In this document: in pieces, positions 20,684 through 32,014 of the stretch
Numbering within the stretch: the stretch's first letter is position 1
Layout: each line of letters opens with the position of its first letter
Assembly (NCBI GenBank): GCA_964017235.1
Contig: OZ024927.1
Location: forward strand, 52,829,293 to 52,893,292
Direction of reading: 5' to 3'
Origin: Sabellastarte sp. h YS-2021
Taxonomy: Eukaryota; Annelida; Polychaeta; Sabellida; Sabellidae
Length of the DNA: 64,000 bases
Program-made: the position numbers and the translations under genes
The notes under the pieces: model-generated
Seen by the model: only the letters and a program-made list of their open reading frames with translations
Database searches by the model: none
What the model was told of the DNA's origin: nothing

Positions 20684-21400
20684 CACAAGGGGGGTTCTCC
20701 CCTTCGGATTGATATAGACCTTAGAGTTTTCTTTTGGGTATTAGGCTGGGCCAGGCTGACCCTGGTTCCCCCTCTTGACTTGTCTTTTCTTTCGAGCATA
20801 TTGCACTTTCGGCCTCTAAACTTGATCTACTTAGAAGCTCAGTTCGGATCCGGTGGCTTCTGATGTCCCTCAAGTTGGTACCTTGAGGTCCTCTCTTGAT
20901 ATAATCCAGAGTCACTGTACCCTGCTTGGCCCTGACCCCTTGTGGTTCCCGCCACAAGGGAGTTCTCCTACTGGATTGATATAGGCCCTGCAGTTATAGG
21001 TATATGCTGGACCAGGCTGACCCTGGCTCCCCCCATAGGCTATTCACATCCGAACAGATTTGACCTTTCGCCCTAACTATGGCTCAACCTTACAGATTCA
21101 TGCTAATACTGGTGTTGTAATATATTCTAGGCGTTTATTCTAGTCGTGATTACTTTTTATTGTATCACTATTGTATGTTTGTGTAATGGTGGTTTTAAAA
21201 TTTTCCATGTTTTACATATAAATTTTTAAATACCTTGTGTCTAGTCTACTCTCTAATGGTTTTATACTAACATGTAAATAAATTGTCTCAATCTTAAACC
21301 ACAGCCTGTTTTGTTCTTCCACCTTCATTTTCATCTATGACCTTCAACTTGACCTCATGGGCCGCCTTCAACTGTCAAGCAAGTGAAACACTAATTGTAC
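20684..21400. repeat. dispersed repeat with ~250-bp internal units, copy 2
   Basis: Two units share GGAGTTCTCC, GGATTGATATAG and CCAGGCTGACCCTGG, then a tail with TGGTTTTAAAATTTTCCATG, AAATAAATTGTC and TTCATCTATGACCTTCAACT. The same order of parts is seen at 11985-12790. The word TTCATCTATGACCTT recurs in the 3' non-coding sequence of YR element 3 near 57660. Confidence 0.6.
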
Positions 21401-21949
21401 AAGTAGAGTCATTATTAACACAATATGTGCTGATGAAACCTCTGATTGCATAGGGAAAATTTGAAATAAGGGGAAGAAAAGCACAAAATAGGAATCGGAA
21501 TGTGTAAGATGTCAATGATATTAACAGTTACTAACTGGCACTAAGCAGTAGGCACTGTAGAGTAATTTTAAACCTTTCTTGGTTACTGATCGGAAAACTT
21601 ATCTGATCTCTAAAGTAGCTGTTCTACTGTCAAGATAGATCCAGAGCATGCCCAATTTTAGCTCCATGGACTCTCTTGTAGATCGGACATCAGCCAGGGT
21701 CTCTTTTTCATCTGTCCGTAGCTTCTTTTGAAAAAAAATGTCATGGGAAAAGATTCACAACATGCTTAGAATTTGCCCTAGTTGGTGGGGAGAGTCTCAA
21801 AATACTCAAAATCACCCGCATGTCATCACGAGTGACCTTTTTCCATCCCACATTGTCAGTGTGAATAACCATCTACCACATGACAGAAACTGACTCATCT
21901 CTTCACATGCTGATTACCCAGCATAGCCTTCCTTCCAGCAGCCCTGGCC
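21401..21949. other. no gene seen
   Basis: Nothing recognisable on either strand. Confidence 0.5.
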
Positions 21950-22505
21950 ATTTATAAAATAGCTGAAGAAATGAAGGTTTTGCTGGAAATTCATCATAAT
22001 ATGTTTGATAAACAGTACACATAAAATATTTAAACAACATTGCTTGTCAGATGTTTTAAAAACATTCTATCAAAAACGTTTTTTAAACACATATTTTTAA
22101 ACCTTCACCTTCAAACATGGCCAAACAAAGATGGCGGTGAGCAATAATAGGGGATTTTAAAGGACTTTGTCAAAAATTGCCACACATGCAATCCTTAAAA
22201 GTGAGAATTGAATGGGGGCACAATTTCTAAGCCACTAGCTTACAATTTTAGACATAAAATAATGTTTTCATTAGTGAGCAACCTTAAAAATATATTGAAT
22301 TTGACCTCTGACCCCATTATTATTCAGACATTATTAGGTTCATTTGTAATGTTTTTCTAACATTTGTCATTAAACGTTTAATAAACGGTATACATAAAAC
22401 GTTTTAAAAACATTCTGTTATAAATAGTTTTCATACCCATCATTTTTAACCTTTGCTAAACGTTTCTTATCAAACGTTTGCAAAACCTAAAAATGTTTAT
22501 TGGGG
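21950..22505. repeat. AACGTT-rich dispersed repeat, copy 1
   Basis: Collinear with 62110-62905: shared AATGAAGGTT, GATAAACAGTACACATAAAA, GTGAGCAATAATAGGGGATT and AATTGCCACACATGCAATC. It carries repeated AAACGTTT/AACGTTT palindromes and ends AAAAATGTTTATTGGG. No coding capacity. It is shorter than the second copy, truncated at the left. Confidence 0.7.
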
Positions 22506-22804
22506 AGGTATGCAATCTGTAAGTGCTCTTACTATCACTATTATCATATAAGGATTTATACAGCACCAAACTGACTTTAATCCTTTAAAGGCAATGGGTT
22601 TCCAAATTAATGAAGTGAGAAACGAAATTGGGTTGTCATCAGGACACCTGCAGGTCAAAATGGCTAAGATAGTGATAAGTCTACTATCATTATGATTGTG
22701 CTCAGATCTTTGCAAAAGACCAATAAGATTGCACGTAGGACTACATTATAAGGGGTACTAAAATCTGACCATTGGAACTGGGGTATAATACTAACAATGC
22801 TTAT

Positions 22805-23065
22805 TACCTCCGCCAAGGAGGTATCATTTCCATAACCCTTTATTTGTTTCTTTTTGTATGTTTGTCAGCATGATTACACAAATACTGCTGGTTGGAACGT
22901 TATAAAAATCAAATCAAAAGATTAGACTTGGTCCAATTTAGATACCATTAAATTTTGAAAGTGATCTAGATCACTGTCTAGATGTGAAAAAAATAATAAT
23001 CTAGATTTTCCCATTTACTCTAGATTTTTATTCTAGATCTAGATATTTTAGTTCATAGATCGAGT
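22805..23065. repeat. ACCTCCGCCAAGGAGGT-type dispersed repeat, copy 1
   Basis: Opens with the palindrome ACCTCCGCCAAGGAGGT, then TTTGTTTC/TTTGTCAGCATGATTACAC and AGTGATCTAGATCACTG, followed by several CTAGAT palindromes. This belongs to a repeat type that I recall from many aquatic animal genomes. Related copies lie at 27827, 30735 and 37592. Confidence 0.6.
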
Positions 23066-23632
23066 AATCTCATTTGTTAAGGGGAGGTGGATAGGAAGGT
23101 TTTTCTCCTCACATAAAAGGAAATGTGCCTTTATCCGCAAATGTGAATGTCCATGGCTGATTAGTGATTTCATTTTTTTTTTTTGCTTCAGCGGCGGAAA
23201 AAACTTGCATGACAATTGCTATTTCTTTCTGTTTTGTCCATATTTGCAGCATATTTATTCAAAATCAAGGTAGATTTTCGGGTTATGATTTTTAGACACA
23301 TGACAATAGTTGATCCAGCTGAGTTCACAGAAAACATTGTTTGGCAATGGTAAATGGAAACAATCAGTTGCATGAATAACCTGGCTGTAAAATGGATGCC
23401 CAGTTTTGTGAGTTTTTGTAAACTCAGAGGTTTGAGGGGTAAGAGAGCGGGTAGCTGCTGCCACTGATCCTATTAGAAAACTGATAATTCTAATTCTAAT
23501 TTGACTTTTATAGCGCTTAATCTTCACTGAGTAGTGGACTCTAAGGTGCAACAAGACAATAGCAATATGCAAATCCACAGTCCAGGGACAAAAACAGGTC
23601 AGCACCATGGAGAAGCCATAAGAGAAAATGAG

Positions 23633-23830
23633 CTATGGAGGATATGCCTTTGCGTAGAGATAGGTTTTGAGCTTCTTTCTAAAAGAGGCAATAGTGGGTG
23701 ATGCACGGATGTCTTCAGGAAGTGAATTCCAAATAGTGGGAGTATCAAAGGCAAAACTGAAGCCAAACTGCTTAGTGGACCTTGTGAATTGTAGGTTGAA
23801 ATATTGGTACATTGAGGAAATTGGCAACAC
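23633..23830 (-). pseudogene. LINE ORF2 C-terminal end
   Basis: Carries the conserved tail KQFGFSFAFDTPTIWNSLPE, then FRKKLKTYLYAKAYPP and stop. It is out of frame with the RT portion upstream, so it is part of the same decayed ORF2. Confidence 0.75.
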
Positions 23831-24977
23831 TCTGACTGCGTCTAGTATTGTAAGTAGTGCGGTATGTGGATAGATGTGGAGCGAAATATTTAGGGAAACC
23901 AGTATGAATAAACTTGTACACCATGGTAGCCAGTTTGAACTCTGAGCGAAACTGAATAGGGAGCCAATAGAGTTTCCTGAGTACCGGAGTTATCCGAGTG
24001 TATTTACATGAATTTGTAACAATTCTAGCAGCACTATTTTGGATAGACTGTAATCTATGAAGATTGACTTTAGAGAGACTCCTAAAAAGTGAGTTACAGT
24101 AGTCCAACCGACTACTAACAAAAGCATTGGCAACCGACACAGCCGCATCCTGAGCCAAGAACTGCCTAATATTTCTAAAATCCCTCAGTTGACTAAAGCA
24201 GCCTTTACAAACATTCTGGACGTGTTTAGAGATGGAAAAATCAGAGTCGAACCACACACCCAGGTTCCTCACAGACTCGGTGGGGTGAAGGGGGTTGCCC
24301 AGGATATCAATTGGGAAACATGTGTTTAACCTTTCTCTCTGTTTCTTGGAGCCAAAAATTATGAACTCAGTTTTATTAGGATTGAGTTTAAGTTTGCTAG
24401 CTGACATCCATTCTTTGACATCTTGAAGGCATCTATTCAACTTATCAAAGGCAGCTGAGGCATTCCTGTGTGAGAGATGGACATAAAGTTGTGTGTCGTC
24501 AGCATAAAAATGGAAGCTTACACCTTTGTGTTTACCAAACAGTGTACTAAGGGGAGATGTGTACAGAGAAAATAGTAGCAGACCCAAAACAGAACCCTGA
24601 GGTACGCCGAACAGCAGTTTTTGTAAATTAGACAAAGTAGAACCAATCTTTACAGACTGATAGCATTCTGTCAAATAAGAAGAGAACCATTTGAGAGCTG
24701 AGCCACCAAGTGAAAACTTGACCAATTTGGTTATAGATGGTAGAAGGATGTCAATCCATTCCTTAATAAGGAATGTGGGCAATGGGTCCAACAGGCATGA
24801 TTTGGTGGGTGATTTACTGATTATTTTTGCGATTTCATCTTGAGTGACATGAGTAAAGATTGTTAGTTTAGGAGGGTCAAAGGGGGGATGTACCGTGTTA
24901 CAGGACTCAGATGAAGAAAAACTCTCACGAATTTTCATGATTTTATTTGAGAAGAAAGTAGCAAAATGATCAGCCAA
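23772..24977 (-). pseudogene. LINE reverse transcriptase missing motif A
   Basis: A 401-codon frame. Residues 1-87 carry the pre-RT region (MADHFATFFSNKI, DPLPTFLIKEW). At about residue 87/88 the sequence jumps from SITKLVK to FSLGGSALKWFSSYL, so the roughly 100 residues that should hold RT motifs 0-A, including the first catalytic Asp, are missing without loss of frame. Motif B (GVPQGSVLG, 124-132) and motif C (FYADDTQLYV, YADD at 158-161) are intact, followed by KLKLNPNKTEF and LDYCNSLF. It cannot be an active polymerase. Confidence 0.85.
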
Positions 24978-25132
24978 CTTTGAGGAATCACAGTGGGCAG
25001 AGTAGTGCTATGGGATCTATGTAGGACTTTATGTAACTCCCACCATAGTTTCTTCGAATCATGGATATTGTCAGAGATTAGTTTCCTGTAATAGACAGTT
25101 TTGTCCCTGTTTGCAAGACGATGATAAACCAT
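24935..25132 (-). pseudogene. LINE pre-RT segment, out of frame
   Basis: Encodes YYRKLISDNIHDSKKLWWEL, the conserved linker that precedes the RT in L2/CR1-like LINEs. It is separated from the following RT frame by a frameshift near 24960-25000. Similarity ends near 25135, marking the 5' truncation. Confidence 0.7.
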
Positions 25133-25135
25133 GTA

Positions 25136-25567
25136 ATTTGTATTTAAGATTTATTGGATACAGGAAGTGATACAGATCATCACAAAAAAAAATCTAGCCA
25201 TCTGTTCCTTAAGCCATGGTTGATATTTCCTGAAAATCTCAAAAATTTCAAATTTGTTCATAACGTTTTGAGCTACTTGCAAACAAACAAACAGCTGAAC
25301 AAATGAAGACAATTACCTAACCTCCATTGCAGAGGCAAAGATCACTCACATAAACAGAGCAAGATGGGTCGTAGCAGCTAGAAAAAAGTCCTAACAGCAT
25401 ACAAGTAAGTTCTAAGGAAGGGAATGTTACAGGTAGTGACAGGACGTTGGACCAGAATATCTCATTTGTAAGTTAAAAGTTGGAAGCAAAATGCCACAAA
25501 TGTTGCAACTGCTGTATCTGCAGACATCAGTAAAAGTAAGTGGTACTAATAACAACAGTATATATTT
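25136..25567. other. no gene seen
   Basis: Flank of the LINE and of the next element; no supported feature. Confidence 0.5.
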
Positions 25568-26635
25568 ATCTCCCGCCTGCAGCTGAAGGCCGTTGTTGGG
25601 AGATTATAAAACGCCTTCCGTCCGTCCATCAGTGCATCCGTCCGTCCGTTCGTTCGTCACGTTTTTGCATAAACCTTAATATCTCATTCATTTATACAGA
25701 GCCTTTTACCAAACTTGTAGGGAATGTTTATGGCTATGAACACCTGTCTCTGTAAAATTTTAGGCTCATTTGGAAAAGCAAAATGGCCGCCATAGCTAAT
25801 TGTTTGAAAATCGTAAAGGTGCTCTAAATCTTGAAATATTCCAGGTAGCTTCATCAAATCTGTACAAAAGCTATATGGCTAGAAAAGCTAGCCTGATAGT
25901 AATTTTGGCCTAGTTCAAAAAACAAAATGGCCGCCATATCACATGTTTAATGTCAAACAGGGTTATCCTATTAAAAAGGCCTTATATCTCCCCAAATATT
26001 GCTCCTGGAGGTTCGGAATGTGAAAAGAACTTGTAGGAAGTCATGGCCTGGGAATCTTTTCCAGGTGTTGAATTTGACCTTTGACCCCTGCTTCAAGGTT
26101 AAATGAGGTCATCACACTAAAACATCCTTATATCTCCCCCTATTATTGGTGCTATGGCTTCAAAATATAAAGATAGACCATCAAAAGTTCTGGCCTTCAA
26201 ATGTTTTGCCTCAGAAAAATTTTGGCCTTATTTTGAAAAACAAAATGGCCGCCATAGCCAATTATTTAAAAATCATTAAAATGTTATAAAACTTGAACTA
26301 TTGCAGCTAGGTTCATCAAATATGTGCAAAATATATATGGCTAGGAAAGTTAGCCTGATAGTAATTTAGCTTAGTTTCAAAAACAAAATGACCGTCATAT
26401 CACATGTTAAATGGGATCATCCTATTAAAAAGGCCTTATATCCCTTATCATTGCTACTAGGGGTTCCAAAAGTGAAAAAGACTTATACAAAGTCAAGATC
26501 TGAGACTATTTTCCAATTGCTGACTTTTACCTTTGACCCCTTCCTCAATGTCAAGTGGGGTTATCTTACTACAAAGGCCTTATGTCTCCTTTAGTTCTCC
26601 ATTATTACTGATTCTAAGGCGGGAGATAACCGCTG
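25568..26635. mobile_element. 1.07-kb element with TTATCTCCCGCCT inverted ends and a 460-bp internal duplication
   Basis: TTATCTCCCGCCT near 25568 is repeated in inverse form (AGGCGGGAGATAA) near 26620. Inside, two tandem units of about 460 bp each contain an AAAATGGCCGCCATAGC site followed about 145 bp later by an AAAATGGCCGCCATATCAC-type site (25780/25925 and 26240/26388; the last reads GACCGTCAT). Each unit also carries AGCCTGATAGTAATTT, CCTATTAAAAAGGCCTTATA and TTTGACCTTTGACCCC words. No ORF is supported. It is probably a non-autonomous element. Confidence 0.6.
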
Positions 26636-27826
26636 CGGCAGTGGCCTTGTTTTAATTTCTTTTCAGTTGTAGTACATACATCATTAATGTTTTAATCCTT
26701 ATTTCCAATCAGTTTTGAAACCTCTGAAAAAATCTATTAATTAAGGAACGGTAGGAGTGCTTTGAAAGTAAATGATATAAGAAATATGTCAGGGATAGCC
26801 GATACCTATCAAATTGGTGATGACACCCGATTGTTTGTTAACTAGGATCTTGGCTAACAAGTATACACTATTTTCCTTCAATAATCTGTGTATGCTACAC
26901 ATTCAGTAATCATGCAAACATCTCAAGATGTACAGCAATATCTCTTTTTGCTGTTACACCAACTGAACCATGCAAAATCTTAGGCAACTGGTATCTATTG
27001 CTTTTCTCGATTCCTTCAATAGCTGTCATCACGTGACATATAGAATAGAATATTTTAATTATTATAGCGACGTGTAAACTATTGACAATAAAAACAGAAA
27101 AACAACTGGCCCAGCTCCATTGGACTTATAGGTCACTTTTGCAAAGTAATATTTTTTAACAGTTGGATCCATGAAAGATATAAATGGACAATATATTACT
27201 ATCTTTGTCATGCCACAAAAAAGAACAAAAAAATAACAGTAAATAAATAGTAATAATATCTCGTTGTCTACAATAGTTTAACATTATACCTGCTATCGGG
27301 AGTAGAAAGTACAACTTATATCTAAGCTTGTGTGTATTATTATAAGATTGTAAAAATTTAACCTAAATTGTAATTGCTTGGCAATACCCATTTGTCTTCA
27401 AAGGATCACGAATAAAGCTTTTAATATGTATAATATGTTATGCAAACATATCAAGTTGATACTCTGCTAGCTTAACAATGTAATTGCTTCTTTTGCAGTT
27501 GGAAAAAGCTGCAGATATCTTGCCAGAGATCAATTACTTAACTTTCCAATAACTATGTTATTTTGTCATTGGTTGCCTTTATTGATATTTCGTTTCCATG
27601 ACACAGTAATGAAAAGTTAACAAAAAAGGAGAGAAGTGTCATATTTTAACTAACTTTAAATTCTCTTCTATCGTTTATTTGGCATGACATACAACTGGCT
27701 TTCGTGACCATTTTATAAACACACATTTTTTTTATAAACTAAACAATTTGTTACTTGTCCGGGAGTTAAGTTTTTATTATTAATACCCCTGTTCCATTTT
27801 TACATAGTCAATTGCATGAAGGTATT
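26636..27826. other. no gene seen
   Basis: About 1.2 kb of A/T-rich sequence. A CCCCTGTTCCA word at 27786 resembles the terminal repeat of the 0.6-kb TIR element but is isolated. Confidence 0.45.
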
Positions 27827-27971
27827 ACCTCCACCAAGGAGGTGTTATTTTCATGACTGTTTCTCTGTTTGCATGTTTGTTTTGTTAGCAGGATTATGCA
27901 AATAATACTGGGTTGGATCTTTCCATAAAATAAAAATCAGAAGATCGGTCTTTGTCTGACTTAGATTCCAT
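27827..27971. repeat. ACCTCCaCCAAGGAGGT repeat, copy 2, cut by the gap
   Basis: Starts ACCTCCACCAAGGAGGT, then TTTGTTTTGTTAGCAGGATTA and GGTTGGATCTTTCCATAAAA, paralleling 22805. It runs into the assembly gap. Confidence 0.6.
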
Positions 27972-28171
27972 NNNNNNNNNNNNNNNNNNNNNNNNNNNNN
28001 NNNNNNNNNNNNNNNNNNNNNNNNNNNNNNNNNNNNNNNNNNNNNNNNNNNNNNNNNNNNNNNNNNNNNNNNNNNNNNNNNNNNNNNNNNNNNNNNNNNN
28101 NNNNNNNNNNNNNNNNNNNNNNNNNNNNNNNNNNNNNNNNNNNNNNNNNNNNNNNNNNNNNNNNNNNNNNN
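27972..28171. other. assembly gap, 200 N
   Basis: Exactly 200 N, a size often used for gaps of unknown length. Reading frames drawn through it are meaningless. Confidence 0.98.
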
Positions 28172-28302
28172 CTCCTCCTTCTTCTCCCCCCTCCTCCTCC
28201 TTCTCCCCCCTCCTCCTCCTCCTTCTTTTCCCTCCTCCTCCTCCTGCTCCTCCTCCTTCTCCTCCTCCTCCTCCTTCTTCTTCTCCTTCTTCTTCTTCTT
28301 GC
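28172..28302. repeat. CTC/CTT-rich low-complexity tract
   Basis: Pyrimidine-only sequence of CTC, CTT and C-run units next to the gap. It probably caused the gap and is truncated by it. Confidence 0.9.
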
Positions 28303-30604
28303 AATTTGTCCAAGGTTAATAGGTCGATCAAATGACTTGGCCATTTGAAAAGGGTTGTCAGATGTAGTCATAGCATCTACATACCCGATTCTGTCTTCCT
28401 CATACTACACTCAACTGGCAATATAAACTATACCTGGAATTTTTAAGTGCGAGCTCTAGTGAGGCCAACGCTTCTAGAGATCACCTTTTTGTCTCCAGAC
28501 CTTAATGAATTGTGGTGTAGTGTGATGAGCATAGATCTGTCTCTTCACTGGAGTTAAGCAGAAATGGGCTAAGTTAGTATTGTGATGGGTGAATGCATCA
28601 GTGCACTACTCGTCTCTCTGATGGCTTTGCGGCTCACGCCAGTAGACCGAAACCCCTTTCAGCCTTGTTTAGTCAGGAATAACTCAACTAATAGTAAGGA
28701 GTGTTAGGCTCAGAATTATAACTTTTTGAATGTTTACTAACAATTGGTGTATTAGGTATTTTTAATGCTAATTATCCATGGGTAAGTAATCATAATAATA
28801 ATAATTCTGCTTCAAGGTGATGTTTAGCAGGTGATGTTTATTTTACTGTTTTTTATCTAGATTACTTATGTTGAAGATAACGTTGGCCATAATTCCCTAA
28901 TACAGAAATACAGTTTTAAGATGCTGTTATTTTTGTTATTTTTGAAGAATGTCTCTCAAAAATCCCTACTCATCCAATAAGTAGACTCCACCTTACACAG
29001 TATGCGACACCTCATGTCATGCTAATACAGTAAGACCACAATCCTTCATTTATCTGTGTTATTGGCCAGAGACGGTAGCACTCAGTTGTATCACAATGTA
29101 CTCGTATAGCATAGCACATTTACACAAATAATTCACAGTGTTTGAAAATACACAATTCTTGTTTTCCAGTCAATAATTTGCAGCTTTGTTTGAGTATCAA
29201 TTATAAAATCAAAGAGTTCAGATTATTATAAATTTATTAATTTTTTTTCTCACCTAGTTATATCATTATATTTGTTATATTATAGTTACTCAACCAATTA
29301 ATATCTAATTATATTTGTATATCAACAGTAGCAAATTGTTTTCATCTGTCTCCAAGATTTGGACATTCTCAAATGAGGAAATTTTTATTTTTATTGCTTG
29401 AGTTGCAGTTCTACTTTACATTGTTCTTTAATAATCTGGCAGAGTTGTAACATAATAAAACTTGTCATTACATACTGAAAACGGGGTCATCACATCACTG
29501 ATGACAGGTTGAGCAACTATAGATTACTCTCGAATTGAAGTGACTGTAGAAGCATTGAAAAATGGACCCAAATCTACAATGTTTGGCAATTAATTTGCCA
29601 TGTTTAACAATGGACAAAAGGTGTAAACACATAAAACCGATTCAATACAATTTTTAATCAAAGGATTCTATGGTACATGCTTAGGATACCTACCGGCCTC
29701 ATGAAAGTTGAAAAATTTATTTCATTTTAGTTCAGATTGTATTATCTTTAGCATGTTATACAATGTATGTTTTACTTTAATTTTCTTATTGGATGGATTG
29801 ATTCACATCAGTTTCATATGTACAGGCTGTAATATGGTCATGCTACATTTTCAAAAAAGCGCGGGGGGGGGGACTCTTGGGGTGCTGGAATGGAGAGATG
29901 TAAAAGCTTATTGGAAAACACTCATACCACAATTACTATGATATATTCTATAAAGCTATTTTATAGCTTATTTAAGCTTAGATTTCGGTATTAATTTTTT
30001 TCAATTTTTGTTTTATATGCCATACAGACTTCCAAAAAGTCATATTTGGTCATTCAAACATGTACTCGTAGATAAACTGTATGAAGTCATTATGAATCTT
30101 GAAGTTAGAAAATACTGGATTTTAGTTGAAATTCTAGCTAGAAAATAAATTGACCAATTTTATCATATTTTCAGAGTTTCACTGGAAATAATTGTCACTA
30201 ATTGACATTTTCTGCTGAAGAGGTAAATACAGGTGCAAAATTCCATAAATATATTTTTGCCTACTTTTTTGCTTGCCATTTGACTTTTGCATACAGATAA
30301 AGCTAACTTAAGACTAAAATTTGGATAAGACTGTTGTTGAATAGGATGCCAGAGATGGATAACAGATTAGACGATAAAAACAAAAGCGGAGTAATTATGA
30401 AATTATCAGCAATAATTTTGATGAAAGATCATACAACATATTAAACATGATTAAAGAGATTCCCATGTAACCTATTTTACAGAAGGATATAATCCTCTCA
30501 AAGGTTACATTATGAAGCCACACCTCTGGGCTTCCATTCAACACCGTAGTGATGAAAACCATGGACATATCAAAACTTATTTATCTTAAGTTTGTGCAGC
30601 CCCA
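28303..30604. other. no gene seen
   Basis: About 2.3 kb with no supported gene; a G9 run near 29862-29872. Generic A/T-rich sequence. Confidence 0.5.
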
Positions 30605-30700
30605 ATTCAAGATGTTCTACACAATCTAGAGATGTTTCCCTCATCTCAAGATCACGAGTTGGTGCAACGACAATCTCGAGATGTTTCCGATCAAGAGGTG
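30605..30700. repeat. cluster of ATCTCGAGAT-like palindromes
   Basis: AATCTAGAGATGTTTCC and AATCTCGAGATGTTTCC are near-identical 17-mers about 50 bp apart, with CATCTCAAGAT between them. It looks like the end of a short dispersed repeat. Confidence 0.45.
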
Positions 30701-30734
30701 GGGCCTAACATCTCCGTCAACGATGTTATGGATT

Positions 30735-30835
30735 TGGTGGGATGCACTCCCTGTTTGTTTGCAAAATAACTTTAAAAGCTATGGACGGATTTTGATGAAA
30801 TTTTCAGGAATTCTTGACAACAGTACAAGTATCAA
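30735..30835. repeat. ACCTCC-family repeat, partial copy 3
   Basis: CTGTTTGTTTGCAAAATAAC and AGCTATGGACGGATTTTGAT correspond to the internal part of the copy at 37592-37808. The palindromic start is missing. Confidence 0.5.
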
Positions 30836-31504
30836 TTCATATAATCAAGGTTTTTTTGTGTTCTAAATGGATCTGGTTTATACGGGTAGAGGATAGGTAA
30901 GTATTAATGGTTTACATATTTGTGAACAAACCAACTGTGAAATAACAGACTGATATTATCGCTTAAGTGTGTTTATTTTAGTAGAATTACAACCGAAGAT
31001 AGCCACAAGTTAGGTACATATTAAAACAAGACCAACATAGTTATTCAGTACTTTACATCTCCCTTTCAAAGGTTTTTTTTAGGTTTTCGTAGTTACCAAA
31101 GCATCTGACAATGCAAATCAAGTTATCTCTGAGTAATCTGAACATGATTCATGTAAGCAAGTAATTACATAAGCATATTTTCAAATTATAGCAGACAAGG
31201 CTTTTTTACAGTTCCATTAAATTACTATATGTCAATGATAAACATTACTGTGATTAGCATGATGTAAATATTGAATTATGCCTTGACTAGAAATTCAAAA
31301 CCTTTAAAATAACTAACTCACGGTCCATAATGTTCAATAAACATTAAACATCCATTTGCATTTTGGACACTTTACATTCAGATACAGTCCACAATGTTCA
31401 ATAAACATTAAACATCTCCATACATAATGTCAAACTGTGAATTCAGGTGTATAGATAAATAGCATGAGTGAGATATGAGATTAATACAGCTTGTAGCCAA
31501 TAGT
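30836..31504. other. no gene; short repeated segment
   Basis: Non-coding. A 24-nt sequence beginning AATGTTCAATAAACATTA occurs at about 31328-31352 and again at 31393-31416, preceded in both by GTCC(A/T)(C/A)AA-type sequence, a 64-bp diverged tandem duplication. Confidence 0.55.
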
Positions 31505-32014
31505 TTATCGGTGAAGAGTGCACAAAATAAACATTATTTTCACAACTGGATATCTTCCAGTAACCCTGTGAACTATTTCAATTAAATCTTTTTTCTTTAT
31601 CTGGTGAACTGAATAGTTATAAGTCAAGGAAGAGCAACACAATTTGTCTGGTAGATATTTTAGGTGGCTTCTCAACACTACCACAATAATAACTGCAGGT
31701 TTAACTGGTGTATAATCCTTTGGCTGACCTTGATCTACAACTGGGGCTTGAGTGAGTGTGTGCATGGGAGTAGTGGTGATTGTAATGTCTTTCAGTTTAG
31801 GCTTATTGTTGATGCACACATTCTCATTTGTTGTAAATATGTCCTGGCGGTTTGTTCTATGAGTGTGTCCTTGTTCTGAGATGACATTTTCACTACAAGG
31901 GGTCGATGGTTTCTTGTCACTGATTACCCCAAGCTTCCACAAACCCTTTGGTGACTTGAATCTAACCTTGTTTCCTGCATGAAGATTGTGGTTGTTAGCT
32001 AGCGTGTGTGTCAT
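31505..32014 (-). pseudogene. Gypsy integrase C-terminal/tail region
   Basis: A 169-codon frame beginning near HNLHAGNKVRFKSPKGLWKL, a short beta-barrel-like segment of the kind that follows the integrase core in this retrotransposon group. The rest is Thr/Pro-rich. It is in a different frame from the core upstream. Confidence 0.6.

Larger units (their letters stand above)
23493..25135 (-). mobile_element. 5'-truncated L2/CR1-like LINE
   Basis: Minus-strand remnant holding the end of the region before RT, a partial RT and the C-terminal region, followed by a 3' UTR containing GCGCTATAAAAGTC and a short ATTAGAATTAGAATTA tail at about 23493-23508. That tail style (a short microsatellite rather than poly(A)) and the C-terminal motif SSRLDYCNSLF are characteristic of the L2/CR1/Jockey group. 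The copy is broken by at least two frameshifts (near 23800 and 24960) and an internal deletion, and it begins only about 150 codons before the RT. Confidence 0.85.

Noticed and set aside
20534-20957. ORFs of 109 (+) and 78 (-) codons
   Set aside because: They overlap the dispersed repeat with tandem units; no domain and no splice signals.
27894-28371. Long frames on both strands around 28 kb
   Set aside because: They run through 200 N and a CTC-rich low-complexity tract, so the translation is meaningless.
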